Source of the DNA: Streptomyces sp. RPA4-2
GTDB lineage: Bacteria > Actinomycetota > Actinomycetes > Streptomycetales > Streptomycetaceae
DNA: 64,000 nt
Assembly: GCF_012273515.2 (NCBI RefSeq)
Contig: NZ_CP050975.2
Location: forward strand, 4,340,001-4,404,000
Direction of reading: 5' to 3'
Under the pieces are notes generated by a model that was given only the letters and a program-made list of their open reading frames with translations, made no database searches and had not been told where the DNA came from. This document shows, one piece after another, positions 24,919 through 33,007 of this stretch. Both the position numbers and the translations under genes were made by a program. Within the stretch, counting starts at the first letter, position 1, and every line of letters starts with the position of its first letter.

Positions 24919-25020
24919 TCAGCGCTGGCCCTGGTACAGCTTCTTCACGGTCAGCCCGGCGAAGGCCAGAACGCCGACGCAGACCAGAACCAGCAGGGCT
25001 TCGAAGAATGCCTCAAGCAC
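24919..25020 (-). CDS. 33-residue single-span membrane peptide
   Basis: This ORF is only 34 codons including the stop, starting at a GTG with a very good ribosome binding site (GAGGAG, 7 nt upstream). It encodes one hydrophobic helix (FFEALLVLVCVGVLAFAGL) followed by a short basic tail (TVKKLYQGQR). The composition and signal strength argue for a real small protein. It lies between the nitrobindin-like gene and the operon of three one-pass membrane proteins. Function is unknown. Confidence 0.65.
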   Translation of the reverse strand: MLEAFFEALLVLVCVGVLAFAGLTVKKLYQGQR

Positions 25021-25130
25021 GGGGTGCTCCTCGGGTGACGCGGTGGTGGGCGGTGACAGGCGGTACGAGAACCGGACCCCACTCTAGTCGTGCGGGGCCC
25101 GGCTCTCTCTGCGAGGTGCACCCTGGCGGC

Positions 25131-26072
25131 TCAGCCGAGCAGCTGGCTCTGCAGGACCACCGTCTGCTGGAACGGGACGGCCTTCGCGACGCCCTCGCGG
25201 GACTGCACGATCACGGCGAGGGTGTCCCCGGCCGTGAGGTACGCCTCGCGGACGTGCTCGGCGCCGTACGGCTTGGTCTCGGTGTACGCCGTCCGCACGA
25301 CGTCGTCGATCCCGGCGCGGTCGGGGAACTCGTCGTCCCTGGACATCGCCGCGGCGCCGCGCATCGCGTATTTCGGGCTGTCGTAGGAGGTCAGAGCGAC
25401 GGTGCCGAGTTCGTCCACGACGGCCGCGGTGCCGAAGTGCAGCAGGTAGATCCGCGTGTGCGTGCCGTCCGGTGTACGCCAGCCGCGCGCGGCGATGTTC
25501 CGCAGCCCGTTGTCGGTCAGCAGCTGTCCGACGGTCTCCCGGTCGTCCTTGGAGGCGTACTCCGCCAGGAAGGTCTTCGTCGCCAGCCAGCCGTCCTCGC
25601 CGCGCAGTGCCGCGTCGGCCTTCGCGCCCTTCGGAGCGGGCAGTACGAGTCTGCGCAGGTCGGCGTAGTGGGTGCCGGCCTTGTTCGCGTCGTCGAACGG
25701 GCGTGGACTGTCCTCGGGCAGCGGCGGCATGGTGATCTCCGGGTAGTCCCAGCGACCGTCCGACTCCGTCGCCAGCCCCGGGACGTCGGTCCGCTCCATC
25801 CGGGTGATGCCGTACGCGGCCGAGGTGCCGACCGCGGCGAACACCACGGCGGCGGCCGTCCAGCGCAGGACGGCGCGCAGGACGCGGCGGTCCTTCTTCA
25901 CCGGCGGTTCGGCGGGCGCGACGACCGGCGGTTCGGCAGCCGACTCGGCCGGTGCTTCGGCCGGCGACTCGGCCGCCGGCTCGACGGGCGGCTCGGCGAG
26001 GGGCTTGTCCGCCGGTCGAGGTGCGGGCAGCAAGGGGTCCTGCTCCTCGACGGACGTCGTCTGCTCGGTCAT
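25131..26072 (-). CDS. One-pass membrane protein, third gene of a paralogous trio
   Basis: A 313-residue protein with a Pro/Glu/Ala-rich cytoplasmic region (about 1-58), a basic patch (KKDRR), one transmembrane helix (about 67-87), and a 220-residue external domain. That domain includes a DLRRLVLPAPKGAKAD segment that resembles DLRKLLLKRPKGAREA in the first gene of the trio. No enzyme family is recognised. Its ATG overlaps the stop of the gene before it (ATGA at 26069-26072). Translation is therefore coupled, and the three products probably work together at the membrane. Confidence 0.7.
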   Translation of the reverse strand: MTEQTTSVEEQDPLLPAPRPADKPLAEPPVEPAAESPAEAPAESAAEPPVVAPAEPPVKKDRRVLRAVLRWTAAAVVFAAVGTSAAYGITRMERTDVPGLATESDGRWDYPEITMPPLPEDSPRPFDDANKAGTHYADLRRLVLPAPKGAKADAALRGEDGWLATKTFLAEYASKDDRETVGQLLTDNGLRNIAARGWRTPDGTHTRIYLLHFGTAAVVDELGTVALTSYDSPKYAMRGAAAMSRDDEFPDRAGIDDVVRTAYTETKPYGAEHVREAYLTAGDTLAVIVQSREGVAKAVPFQQTVVLQSQLLG

Positions 26073-26983
26073 ACCGCCTCCCCCGGCTCGGCGATGCGGT
26101 CGAGCTGCTCGCGCAGCAGCATCGCGACGCCCTTGGTGTTCAGTGGCTTGGCCCCGTACGCGGTGGCGCTGACCAGTACGTCGCCCTGATAGGCGGAGCA
26201 GACCATCGCGTCGAGCTTCTCCTTCTTGTCCTTGGGCGGCAGGAAGCACTTCGCGTTCTTGTGGCCCTCGATCTTCGGCCCCGCGCGGAAGATCTTGAGG
26301 GCGTCGAAGAACTCGTTCTGGAACGTCGACATGTTCCGGACCGCGGACCTGTCCTCGATCTGGGCCAGCTCGATGCTCACGGTGAAGGCCCTGTCCGCGT
26401 AGAGCGTGGAGTCCGTCGCGTTGTCGGTGCTGAGGTAGCTGCGCATCGCGATGCCCTTGGTGTGCTGCTTGTCGATGCTCTTCTCCATCTGCCGCCGCTG
26501 GGTGCGGGGCAGCTCGCGCAGCGACTCCTTGCGCAGGGCGGCGGCCTCGGGACCGCTGAGCGAGGCCTCGTTGCCGAACTCGGCGATGTCGGGTCCCCGG
26601 CTCCAGCCGTCGGTGCCGTACGGCACGAGCATGGCGGCGAGCCCCGCGGGCCCCTTCGCCGTTCTGGCGTCGTGCGCGGCCTTGGGGAAGGTCCAGGTGG
26701 GCGCGCCGGGGTCCCGGTCGGCGTCCTGGACGGTCACCACGGTGTAGGCGCTGCCCGCGACGACGGCCCCGACGAGCAGGACGGCACCGGCGACACGGCC
26801 ACGACGTACGCGCTTCCTGGCCGGAGCGGGCTCGGGCGCGCTCGGCCCGGGCTCGGCGGAGGGCTCCGGCGCCGCCGGCTCAGGCACGCCAGTGACCGTG
26901 GGCTCGGGCGTGACGGTGGACTCAGGCGTGGCGGGCGCCGGGACGGTCCCCGTGTCCGACGGGTTCGCCGGTTGCTCGTTCAC
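26069..26983 (-). CDS. One-pass membrane protein, second gene of a paralogous trio
   Basis: A 304-residue protein with the same plan as its neighbours: an N-terminal disordered Pro/Glu/Thr region (about 1-55), a basic cluster (RKRVRRGR), one membrane helix (about 64-82) and an external domain of about 220 residues. The external part carries two cysteines (KCFLPP and VCSAY) and ends in a GVAMLLREQLDRI helix. Its GTG start overlaps the upstream stop (GTGA at 26980-26983), and its own stop overlaps the next start. Function unknown. Confidence 0.7.
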   Translation of the reverse strand: MNEQPANPSDTGTVPAPATPESTVTPEPTVTGVPEPAAPEPSAEPGPSAPEPAPARKRVRRGRVAGAVLLVGAVVAGSAYTVVTVQDADRDPGAPTWTFPKAAHDARTAKGPAGLAAMLVPYGTDGWSRGPDIAEFGNEASLSGPEAAALRKESLRELPRTQRRQMEKSIDKQHTKGIAMRSYLSTDNATDSTLYADRAFTVSIELAQIEDRSAVRNMSTFQNEFFDALKIFRAGPKIEGHKNAKCFLPPKDKKEKLDAMVCSAYQGDVLVSATAYGAKPLNTKGVAMLLREQLDRIAEPGEAV

Positions 26984-27927
26984 AGCCGCTCCATCTGCCG
27001 CTTGGCCAGGTCCATGATCGTCGCCTTCGGGATCGGCTTGCTGTCGTAGATCCAGATCTCCATGGCGATGTCGCCGCGCCAGGCCTGCGCTTCCGCCCCG
27101 TAGACCGGCAGGTAGCCGGGATGCGTGTCCGGCTTGCTGTGGACGTACACCATGCCGTTCCCCGTGCCGGGAATGGCCCAGCTGCGCGTGCCACTCTCCT
27201 CGTCCGCCCAGTACTGGCCGTTGTCGGACGCTTCCCCGGCGGCGAGTTTCTCCTCCTGGCGGTACTGGAGGAGCCTGACTTCCACGGTGCCGGCGCTGCC
27301 CTGCTTCCAGCCCGTCACTGCCGCGCGCCGGAACTCGTCGGCGACCAGGTCCTTGAAGGCGCCGGCCGGCTTGGTGAACGACTCCGCGTACTCGCCGATG
27401 TCCATCCAGCCGTCGCTGCCGATCCACTCGGCCTCCCGCGCGCCCTTCGGCCGCTTCAGCAGCAGCTTGCGCAGGTCTCCGTCGGTCTTCACCCGGTGGT
27501 CCTGCGCGGCCGACAGGGGCTCGGGCGCCGCTCCCCGCGCCTGGGCGACCACGGGCTGCGAGAGCGACGGCAGCCCGGTGGGCTCCCGGTCGGCCTGGAT
27601 CAGATAGCCGGCACAGGTGCCGGCGACCAGCCCCAGCACGGCGGCCGTGGCGATCAGAAGGGTCGTACGCCCACGACGACGCCGACGCGGGCCGGGTACG
27701 CCGGACTCGACAGGCGCGTCAGGTACGTGCTCGGGCGTCTGCCCGGACGTCTGGTCGAGCGGCTGCGGCGCTGGGGGTCTTTCCCCAGGTGCGTCGGCCG
27801 CCTCGGATGTTTCGGGTACTGCATCGACTTCCAACTCGTCCCCCCACGGAACGCGAAGCGCGGATTCCGTATCCGCGCGCACAGGAGACCCGTGGATGAC
27901 CCACGGGGTTGTAAGGGCCTTGATCAC
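26980..27927 (-). CDS. One-pass membrane protein, first gene of a paralogous trio
   Basis: A 315-residue protein with an acidic/proline-rich N-terminal region (about 1-78), an arginine cluster (PRRRRRGR), a membrane helix (about 90-110) and an external domain. The external part has WIGSDGWMDIGEYAESF and ends ATIMDLAKRQMERL. Segments of the external domain recur in the two following genes (GSDGW, GEDGW, GTDGW; terminal helix), which supports an origin by tandem duplication. GTG at 27927 has GGAG 8 nt upstream; GTG at 27882 is an alternative start. The first gene of the operon is divergent from the DsrE-like gene, 30 bp away. Confidence 0.7.
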   Translation of the reverse strand: MIKALTTPWVIHGSPVRADTESALRVPWGDELEVDAVPETSEAADAPGERPPAPQPLDQTSGQTPEHVPDAPVESGVPGPRRRRRGRTTLLIATAAVLGLVAGTCAGYLIQADREPTGLPSLSQPVVAQARGAAPEPLSAAQDHRVKTDGDLRKLLLKRPKGAREAEWIGSDGWMDIGEYAESFTKPAGAFKDLVADEFRRAAVTGWKQGSAGTVEVRLLQYRQEEKLAAGEASDNGQYWADEESGTRSWAIPGTGNGMVYVHSKPDTHPGYLPVYGAEAQAWRGDIAMEIWIYDSKPIPKATIMDLAKRQMERL

Positions 27928-27957
27928 GATTCGGACTCCGCCGACTACGATGCATCC

Positions 27958-28320
27958 ATGGCGAAGAAGCTCCTGATCAAGGTGACGGCGGGGTCCGACG
28001 CCCCGGAGCGCTGCTCACAGGCGTTCACGGTGGCGGCGGTGGCCGTGGCCAGTGGCGTCGATGTCTCCCTCTGGCTGACCGGGGAGTCCGCGTGGTTCGC
28101 CCTGCCGGGCCGGGCCGCCGAGTTCGAGCTTCCGCACGCGGCTGCGCTGCCCGGTCTGATCGACTCGATCCTCGCGGCGGGCCGCATCACGCTGTGCACG
28201 CAGTGCGCGGCCCGCCGGGACATCGCGGAGAAGGACGTGCTGGAGGGCGTGCGCATCGCGGGCGCCCAGGTGTTCGTCCAGGAGGCCATGGCCGACGAGA
28301 CGCAGGCGCTCGTCTACTGA
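27958..28320 (+). CDS. DsrE-family protein
   Basis: A 120-residue protein with the DsrE/DsrF-like fold: KKLLIKVTAGSDAPERCSQAFTVA at the N-terminus, GVDVSLWLTGESAWFAL in the middle, and LCTQCAARRDI with a CxxC pair near residues 80-83. Family members carry persulfide sulfur or act in sulfur relay; this function is not shown for the Streptomyces protein. The sulfurtransferase operon lies about 0.8 kb to the right, so a sulfur connection is possible. The ATG at 27958 starts MAKKLLIKV. It is divergent from the trio operon. Confidence 0.82.
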   Translation: MAKKLLIKVTAGSDAPERCSQAFTVAAVAVASGVDVSLWLTGESAWFALPGRAAEFELPHAAALPGLIDSILAAGRITLCTQCAARRDIAEKDVLEGVRIAGAQVFVQEAMADETQALVY

Positions 28321-28360
28321 GATCGCGCCGGCCGGTCGGGGGCAGAGGGGCGCGGGGCCG

Positions 28361-28621
28361 CTACGGCCGTCGCTTCTTCCCGTCCAGTTCGTCCCACCAC
28401 TCGTCGGACTTGGGATCCCCCGACGGGTCGTCCCACCAGCGGTCCTCGGGGCCACGCCGGTTGGCCACCATCGCGGCCACCGGCGGGATCACCATCGCCA
28501 CCACACACATCCCCACGGCCGCGGGAATCGACCAGATCCGCACGACTCCCCAGGCCAGGACGAAGAGACCGATGCACGTCCCCATCATGGCGAAGTACAC
28601 GTGCCGCCGTCGTGCGTACAT
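28361..28621 (-). CDS. DUF3099 family membrane protein
   Basis: An 86-residue protein with two adjacent hydrophobic helices (about 8-28 and 31-52) and an acidic, Trp-rich C-terminal tail (DRWWDDP, DEWWDELDG). This is the DUF3099 pattern found across actinobacteria; its function is not known. The ATG at 28621 starts MYARRRHVYF. The open frame continues upstream to 28687 without a ribosome binding site. It is convergent with the DsrE-like gene. Confidence 0.78.
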   Translation of the reverse strand: MYARRRHVYFAMMGTCIGLFVLAWGVVRIWSIPAAVGMCVVAMVIPPVAAMVANRRGPEDRWWDDPSGDPKSDEWWDELDGKKRRP

Positions 28622-28673
28622 ACGTCCAGAGTAGGTCCACGGAAGCGGTCCGGCGCGGGACCGTGCGGGCATA

Positions 28674-28720
28674 CCGAAGGGCCGCACCCCGAGCGTTCGA
28701 CCCGGGGTGCGGCCCTTCGG
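28674..28720 (-). terminator. Strong hairpin terminator of the sulfurtransferase operon
   Basis: A perfect 18-bp stem (28674-28691 with 28703-28720) and 11-nt loop lies 24 bp after the DUF1416 stop codon. There is no U-run, but the stem is very stable. Confidence 0.75.
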
Positions 28721-28744
28721 CCGTTCAAGATCCTGCGGGTGCCG

Positions 28745-29032
28745 TCAGACGGCGATGGCGACCTCGGCGAGGCCGCCTGTCTGGGCGACGACCGTGCGGT
28801 CCGCGGTGCCGCCGGGCACCAGGGCGCGTACGGTCCACGTGCCCTCGGCCGCGTAGAAGCGGAACTGGCCCGTCGCGGAGGTGGGGACCTCCGCGGTGAA
28901 CTCGCCGGTCGAGTCCAGCAGACGCACGTAACCGGTGACGGGCTCGCCGTCGCGGGTCACCTGGCCCTGGATGGTGGTCTCACCGGGCTTGATCGTCGAG
29001 GCGTCGGGGCCGCCGGCCTTCGCTCCACACAT
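28745..29032 (-). CDS. DUF1416 (SseC-like) protein
   Basis: A 95-residue protein of the DUF1416 family, predicted to fold as a small beta-sandwich (TTIQGQVTRDGEPVTGYVRLLD, GQFRFYAAEGTWTVRALVPGG). It is almost always found after a thiosulfate sulfurtransferase in actinobacteria, as here (30-bp gap, same strand); the mycobacterial counterpart is SseC. It has a conserved N-terminal MCGAKAGG with one cysteine, which could accept sulfur, but this is inference. A strong terminator follows. Confidence 0.88.
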   Translation of the reverse strand: MCGAKAGGPDASTIKPGETTIQGQVTRDGEPVTGYVRLLDSTGEFTAEVPTSATGQFRFYAAEGTWTVRALVPGGTADRTVVAQTGGLAEVAIAV

Positions 29033-29062
29033 ATTTCGATTCCGTCCTTCTGGCCTTGGGGA

Positions 29063-29902
29063 TTACTTGTTGGCGCCGAGCTCGATCGGGACGCCGACCA
29101 GGGAGCCGTACTCGGTCCAGGAGCCGTCGTAGTTCTTGACGTTCTCCACGCCGAGCAGCTCGTGCAGCACGAACCAGGTGAGCGCGGAACGCTCACCGAT
29201 GCGGCAGTACGCGATCGTGTCCTTGGCGAGGTCGACCTGCTCGTCGGTGTAGAGCTCCTTGAGCTCGTCGTCCGACTTGAAGGTGCCGTCGTCGTTGGCG
29301 TTCTTCGACCAGGGGATGTTGCGGGCGCTCGGGACGTGGCCCGGACGCTGCGACTGCTCCTGCGGAAGGTGCGCCGGGGCGAGCAGCTTGCCGCTGAACT
29401 CGTCGGGCGAACGGACGTCGACCAGGTTCTGCGAGCCGATCGCGGCGATCACGTCGTCACGGAAGGCGCGGATCGCCGTGTTCTGGGCCTTGGCCTTGTA
29501 GTCGGTCGCGGCGCGCTCGGGCACCTCGTCGACCAGGTCGCGGGAGTCGAGCTCCCACTTCTTGCGGCCGCCGTCGAGGAGCTTCACGTTCTCGTGGCCG
29601 TAGAGCTTGAAGTACCAGTAGGCGTAGGACGCGAACCAGTTGTTGTTGCCGCCGTAGAGGACGACCAGCGTGTCGTTGGCGATGCCCTTCGACGACAGGA
29701 GCTTCTCGAAGCCCTCCTGATCGATGAAGTCACGGCGGACCGGGTCCTGGAGGTCCTTGGTCCAGTCGATCCGGATCGCGTTGGTGATGTGGTTCTTCTC
29801 GTACGCGGACGTGTCCTCGTCGACCTCGACGATGGCCACGCTCGGGTCGTCCAGGTGTGCCTGGACCCAGTCGGCGTCTACCAGGACGTCGCTGCGGCTC
29901 AT
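29063..29902 (-). CDS. Thiosulfate sulfurtransferase (two-domain rhodanese, CysA-like)
   Basis: A 279-residue cytosolic enzyme of two rhodanese domains. The second holds the active-site loop CRIGERS (Cys near residue 231), typical of the actinobacterial CysA2/CysA3 type. It transfers sulfane sulfur from thiosulfate to an acceptor such as cyanide or a thiol. The N-terminal domain has VLVDADWVQAHLDDPSVAIVEVDED and lacks the cysteine, as usual. The ATG at 29902 has the ribosome binding site GGAGGAG. A Cys-codon-containing leader ORF and hairpins lie upstream, so expression is probably tuned to cysteine supply. DUF1416 follows in the same operon. Confidence 0.93.
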   Translation of the reverse strand: MSRSDVLVDADWVQAHLDDPSVAIVEVDEDTSAYEKNHITNAIRIDWTKDLQDPVRRDFIDQEGFEKLLSSKGIANDTLVVLYGGNNNWFASYAYWYFKLYGHENVKLLDGGRKKWELDSRDLVDEVPERAATDYKAKAQNTAIRAFRDDVIAAIGSQNLVDVRSPDEFSGKLLAPAHLPQEQSQRPGHVPSARNIPWSKNANDDGTFKSDDELKELYTDEQVDLAKDTIAYCRIGERSALTWFVLHELLGVENVKNYDGSWTEYGSLVGVPIELGANK

Positions 29903-29996
29903 GCTCTTTCTCCTCCGGGGCAGTTGCGGCGGGGCGGTGCGTTAGGGAGAGGGTGCGCGGTCGGGCCTGTCTCGGCTGCGCGGCGCGCACGGGGGT

Positions 29997-30018
29997 CCCT
30001 GGCGAAGAAGGGCCAGGG
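29997..30018 (-). promoter_or_regulatory. Possible attenuator hairpin between leader ORF and sulfurtransferase
   Basis: A stem CCCTGGC/GCCAGGG (29997-30003, 30012-30018) with an 8-nt loop lies 26 bp after the leader stop codon. A second short stem, GGGCG-AA-CGCCC (30029-30040), lies directly after the leader. Confidence 0.4.
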
Positions 30019-30043
30019 CAGGGCGGATGGGCGAACGCCCCCG

Positions 30044-30124
30044 CTAGAAGGTGCGACAGAGCATGGCGGCGACGCGGCACAGGTCTACTGCCCGCCGCTT
30101 CGTGAGGTCCGCCTGTCGCTTCAT
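30044..30124 (-). CDS. Leader peptide with two Cys codons upstream of the sulfurtransferase
   Basis: A 26-codon ORF starting at ATG 30124. It is basic at the start (MKRQADLTKRR) and ends LCRVAAMLCRTF, with two cysteine codons in the second half. Such Cys-containing leaders precede sulfur-assimilation genes in Streptomyces, and related cysteine-attenuation leaders are known in mycobacteria. Ribosome stalling at the Cys codons when cysteine is low would change folding of the 140-nt region before the sulfurtransferase gene. The peptide sequence and position are seen directly; the mechanism is inferred. Confidence 0.75.
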   Translation of the reverse strand: MKRQADLTKRRAVDLCRVAAMLCRTF

Positions 30125-30364
30125 GGGTCCGATCGTAGGGACGGACAGCCGGACATGTCACCGGTGTGTCGCATCATGAGACGGGATCGTCCGGGATGTG
30201 GGATGAGTTGACCATCAAGACCACTCCCGCCCGTTCTCCGGGCCCCGGCGTCCGGCATCGCGTCCGCCGCGCATCTGTCGTACGGACGGGCCTGTCTCGC
30301 CTTTCGGACACGCGCGCTCCGACCGCCGCCGGAACCGCGGCCCCGGCGGGAGCCGTCAACCGTC
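30125..30364. other. Intergenic region upstream of the leader peptide
   Basis: About 240 bp between the LmeA-like gene (stop at 30365) and the leader ORF. It should hold the promoter of the sulfurtransferase operon. I see no clear -10/-35 pair and no gene. Confidence 0.35.
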
Positions 30365-31111
30365 CTACCCGACCAGCTTGACGTCCGAACCCTTCACCGA
30401 GATGGCCACGCCGTTCGCGGCCGCCTCGATCCTGTCGAGCTTGATGCCGCCCGGCAGCCCGTCGATCTTCTGCTCGAAGTCGGTGACCGTGCGGATCCGG
30501 CCCTCGACGAGATCCACTCCCAGCTTGGGCAGCCCGTCCGCGCGCACCTTGACCGTGTTGCCCCCGACGACGGTGACGGAGCTCAGCACGGAGACCGGCC
30601 GCAGTTTCTTGCCGAGGACGGTGGCCGTGATCTCGACCTTGATCTTGCCGTTCCCGCCGTCGGAGAGCCCGACGACCTGGGCCGTGACCGCGGGGGCGAC
30701 CTCCGTGGGCTGGGCCTTGGCGGCCTTGAGCAGCTCGGCGTAGGACACGGTCGCGGAGCCGGAGGCGCTGTTCGCGGTGGCGGAGCTGTAGTCGCCGTTG
30801 AAGCGGACGCCGTGCATCTCGGCGTTCAGGGCGTCGATGCGGATGGTGCCGCCCGCGGCGCCCTTGGCGCCCTCCGCCGACGCCTCGTAGTCCTTGATGC
30901 CGATCTTCACGTCGTCGAGCTCGCCGCCGGCCACCTGGGTGAGGAAGGGGAAGCCCTCGATGGACACGTCGGGGGTGCCGGCGAGTCCCTCGGAGCTCCT
31001 GATCCGGTCCGCCGCCTTGTTCTCCGCGAAGCCGACCGCCACGCGGTCCGCGATCACGAACAGCCCGCCGAGGATGACGGTGACGACCAGAATTATTCGC
31101 AGTGCGCGCAT
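30365..31111 (-). CDS. LmeA-like (DUF2993) phospholipid-binding exported protein
   Basis: A 248-residue protein with an uncleaved-looking N-terminal hydrophobic helix (IILVVTVILGGLFVIADRVA) followed by the DUF2993 domain: AADRIRSSEGLAGTPDVSIEGFPFLTQVAGG, then a long beta-rich part. In mycobacteria LmeA of this family binds phospholipids in the periplasm and is needed for lipomannan elongation. The role in Streptomyces is not established. A larger DUF2993 protein is encoded at 45547-46863 with the same EIGGFPFLTQL motif. The gene stands alone between two terminators. Confidence 0.82.
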   Translation of the reverse strand: MRALRIILVVTVILGGLFVIADRVAVGFAENKAADRIRSSEGLAGTPDVSIEGFPFLTQVAGGELDDVKIGIKDYEASAEGAKGAAGGTIRIDALNAEMHGVRFNGDYSSATANSASGSATVSYAELLKAAKAQPTEVAPAVTAQVVGLSDGGNGKIKVEITATVLGKKLRPVSVLSSVTVVGGNTVKVRADGLPKLGVDLVEGRIRTVTDFEQKIDGLPGGIKLDRIEAAANGVAISVKGSDVKLVG

Positions 31112-31179
31112 GCTCGGGGTTCCCTCACCTAGACCGGGTCCGGGCGGCCGACAATGGCCGTCCAGCGCGAACCTAACTC

Positions 31180-31206
31180 CGAAGGGCCCCGCGCAGGGGC
31201 CCTTCG
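31180..31206 (-). terminator. Hairpin terminator of the hydrolase/MoaD/membrane-protein genes
   Basis: A perfect 11-bp stem (CGAAGGGCCCC, GGGGCCCTTCG) with a 5-nt loop, 140 bp after the minus-strand stop at 31346. Confidence 0.65.
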
Positions 31207-31345
31207 AAGCGGTTGTCGATCACCTGTGACGAACGGCGCGGTCCGGCGCCGCCGGTGGAACCCGGACGACGCCCTCCAGGATGTGCGGCGGCCTCGCGAC
31301 GCCCGGCGCGCCCTCCGGGCGGGCGACGGGCCTTCGCGACACGCC

Positions 31346-32605
31346 CTAGCTCAGCGCCCGGCCCAGCAGGTAGACCGCCGGGGCGGCCGCGGCCAGCGGG
31401 AGAGCCACGCCGGCCGTGAAGTGCACGAAACGCGACGGGTAGTCGTAACTGGCGACCCGGTGGCCGATCAGCGCGCAGACACCGGCGCCGATACCGAGGA
31501 CGGCGCCCTGGCCGCCCAGGTCCGTCATCCCGCCGACCACGAATCCCGCGCCGGTGGCGGCCAGCAGGGCCACCACCACGGAGGCGGCGGTGGGCAGCGG
31601 CAGCGCGCGGGCCAGGATCGCCACCGCGACCGCCGCGGCGCCCACCGTGACGGCGTCCGGCTCGGCCGCGAGGTGGCCGGCCGCGATGATCGACAGCGCC
31701 GCCGAGACGACGGTCGCCATCAGGCCGTACATCCGGGTGTCCGGGTCGGCGTGGCTGCGCAGTTGCAGGACGAGCGTGAGGAGGACCCACACGCCGAGGG
31801 TGCCGAGGATCGCGGCGGGCGCGTTCTCCCGGCCGGCCGCGAGCAGCACCACGTCGGCGGTCACCGCGCCCAGGAACGCCAGCGCGATGCCCTGCCGGGC
31901 GGGCCACATCCCGTTCAGGCGGAACCAGCCCGCCGCGGTGACGGCCTGGAGCAGCACCAGCGGGACGACGAGCGCGTACTCCCCGATCGCCGCCGTGCCG
32001 GAGAGCAGCAGCGCCAGCACGGCGGTGAGCGCGGCCGGCTGGATGCCGGGTTCGATGACGGGCGAGCGGCCCTCGGCGCGGGCACGCTGGGCGTCGGTGA
32101 CACGGGCGTTGCCAGTGACGGTCGCGGGACCGTAGCCGGGTGCGGCCCCGGCGCCCGGGGCGTTGCCGGCGGTGGGGGCGGGCGCCGCCATAGGCGCGGG
32201 TGCCTCGGGGTGCTGCTGCGGCCGGGCGTGGTCCCAGCCCTGCGCGGCGGGTTCCTGGGGCAGCGGCCGGGCCGCGGCATCGTACCCGTACGCCTGGGCG
32301 TGCGCGCCGCCCTGCGAGTGCCCGGTGCCCTGCGAGTGCCCGGTGCCCTGCGGCTCCGCGTACCCCTGGTGGGCCTGCTGGTGGCCCTGCGGCGCCTGCC
32401 GGCCCTCGGGGGTCCGGGGTGTCCGGGGCGGCGGGTAGGCCGGGTCGGCGGCGGGCGTCGTGGGCTGCACCTGGGTCTCCCAGGTCTGGCCCTCCCACTG
32501 CTGGGTGTGCTGCTGCCAGTCGGCCTGCTGCTGAGGCTGCTGATACGGGTCGTGCCCCTCGTGCGGGGGCTCGAACTGGGGCTCGTACGGCTGCTGGTTG
32601 CTCAT
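31346..32605 (-). CDS. Multi-pass membrane protein with long Gln/Pro-rich N-terminal tail
   Basis: A 419-residue protein. Residues 1-190 are a disordered Gln/Pro/His/Gly-rich tail, including tandem GTGHSQ repeats (18-bp DNA units). The rest consists of about eight hydrophobic segments (for example ALTAVLALLLSGTAAIG and ALVVPLVLLQAVTAAG). No transporter motif is recognised. The ATG at 32605 starts MSNQQPYEP. A GTG at 32617 overlaps the MoaD stop (GTGA) but sits directly against AGGAGG, so 32605 is preferred. It is co-transcribed with moaD-like and hydrolase genes. Function unknown. Confidence 0.72.
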   Translation of the reverse strand: MSNQQPYEPQFEPPHEGHDPYQQPQQQADWQQHTQQWEGQTWETQVQPTTPAADPAYPPPRTPRTPEGRQAPQGHQQAHQGYAEPQGTGHSQGTGHSQGGAHAQAYGYDAAARPLPQEPAAQGWDHARPQQHPEAPAPMAAPAPTAGNAPGAGAAPGYGPATVTGNARVTDAQRARAEGRSPVIEPGIQPAALTAVLALLLSGTAAIGEYALVVPLVLLQAVTAAGWFRLNGMWPARQGIALAFLGAVTADVVLLAAGRENAPAAILGTLGVWVLLTLVLQLRSHADPDTRMYGLMATVVSAALSIIAAGHLAAEPDAVTVGAAAVAVAILARALPLPTAASVVVALLAATGAGFVVGGMTDLGGQGAVLGIGAGVCALIGHRVASYDYPSRFVHFTAGVALPLAAAAPAVYLLGRALS

Positions 32606-32613
32606 CGTCTCGC

Positions 32614-32868
32614 TCACCCTCCTGCGAACGGCGGGAGCACCTCGACCGTGCCGCCCTCGGCCAGCGGTACCGTCTCATGTCCGCGGGTACCCACGGGGTC
32701 ACCGTCGATGAGGAACGAGCATCGCCGCAGGACGCGGACGAGTTCGCCGGGGTGTCGCTCGCGGGCCCCGTCGAGTGCCTCGGCGAGCGTGCCCGCGTCG
32801 TACGGCTCCTCGGCGACACCTGCCGCGGCCTTGGCGGCGGCCCAGTAACGCACCGTGCCCTTTGCCAT
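32614..32868 (-). CDS. MoaD/ThiS-like ubiquitin-fold sulfur carrier
   Basis: An 84-residue beta-grasp protein (KGTVRYWAAAKAAAGV, SFLIDGDPVGTRGHETVPLAEG, VEVLPPFAGG). It ends in the diglycine needed for adenylation and thiocarboxylate formation, so it can act as a sulfur carrier, for molybdopterin synthesis or another pathway. No moaE or activating enzyme is adjacent. The ATG at 32868 has GAGGAA upstream; the open extension to 32952 contains a repeated GC-rich stretch and is not used. The membrane protein gene follows 8 bp later. Confidence 0.85.
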   Translation of the reverse strand: MAKGTVRYWAAAKAAAGVAEEPYDAGTLAEALDGARERHPGELVRVLRRCSFLIDGDPVGTRGHETVPLAEGGTVEVLPPFAGG

Positions 32869-33007
32869 GTCGTTCCTCAATCGGTGGACCGGCGGATCCA
32901 GTGGACCAGCGGATCGGTGGGTACGTGCCATCAGTGGATATACGTGCGTCAATCGACGCGTGCGTCAGCGGACACACGCGTCGGTGGTTCCTGTGAACAC
33001 GGTCAGG

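Noticed and set aside
31154..32848. Large plus-strand ORF antisense to the Gln-rich membrane protein
   Set aside because: No ribosome binding site, no family features and Arg/Gly/Ala-rich composition. The minus-strand frame has normal membrane segments.
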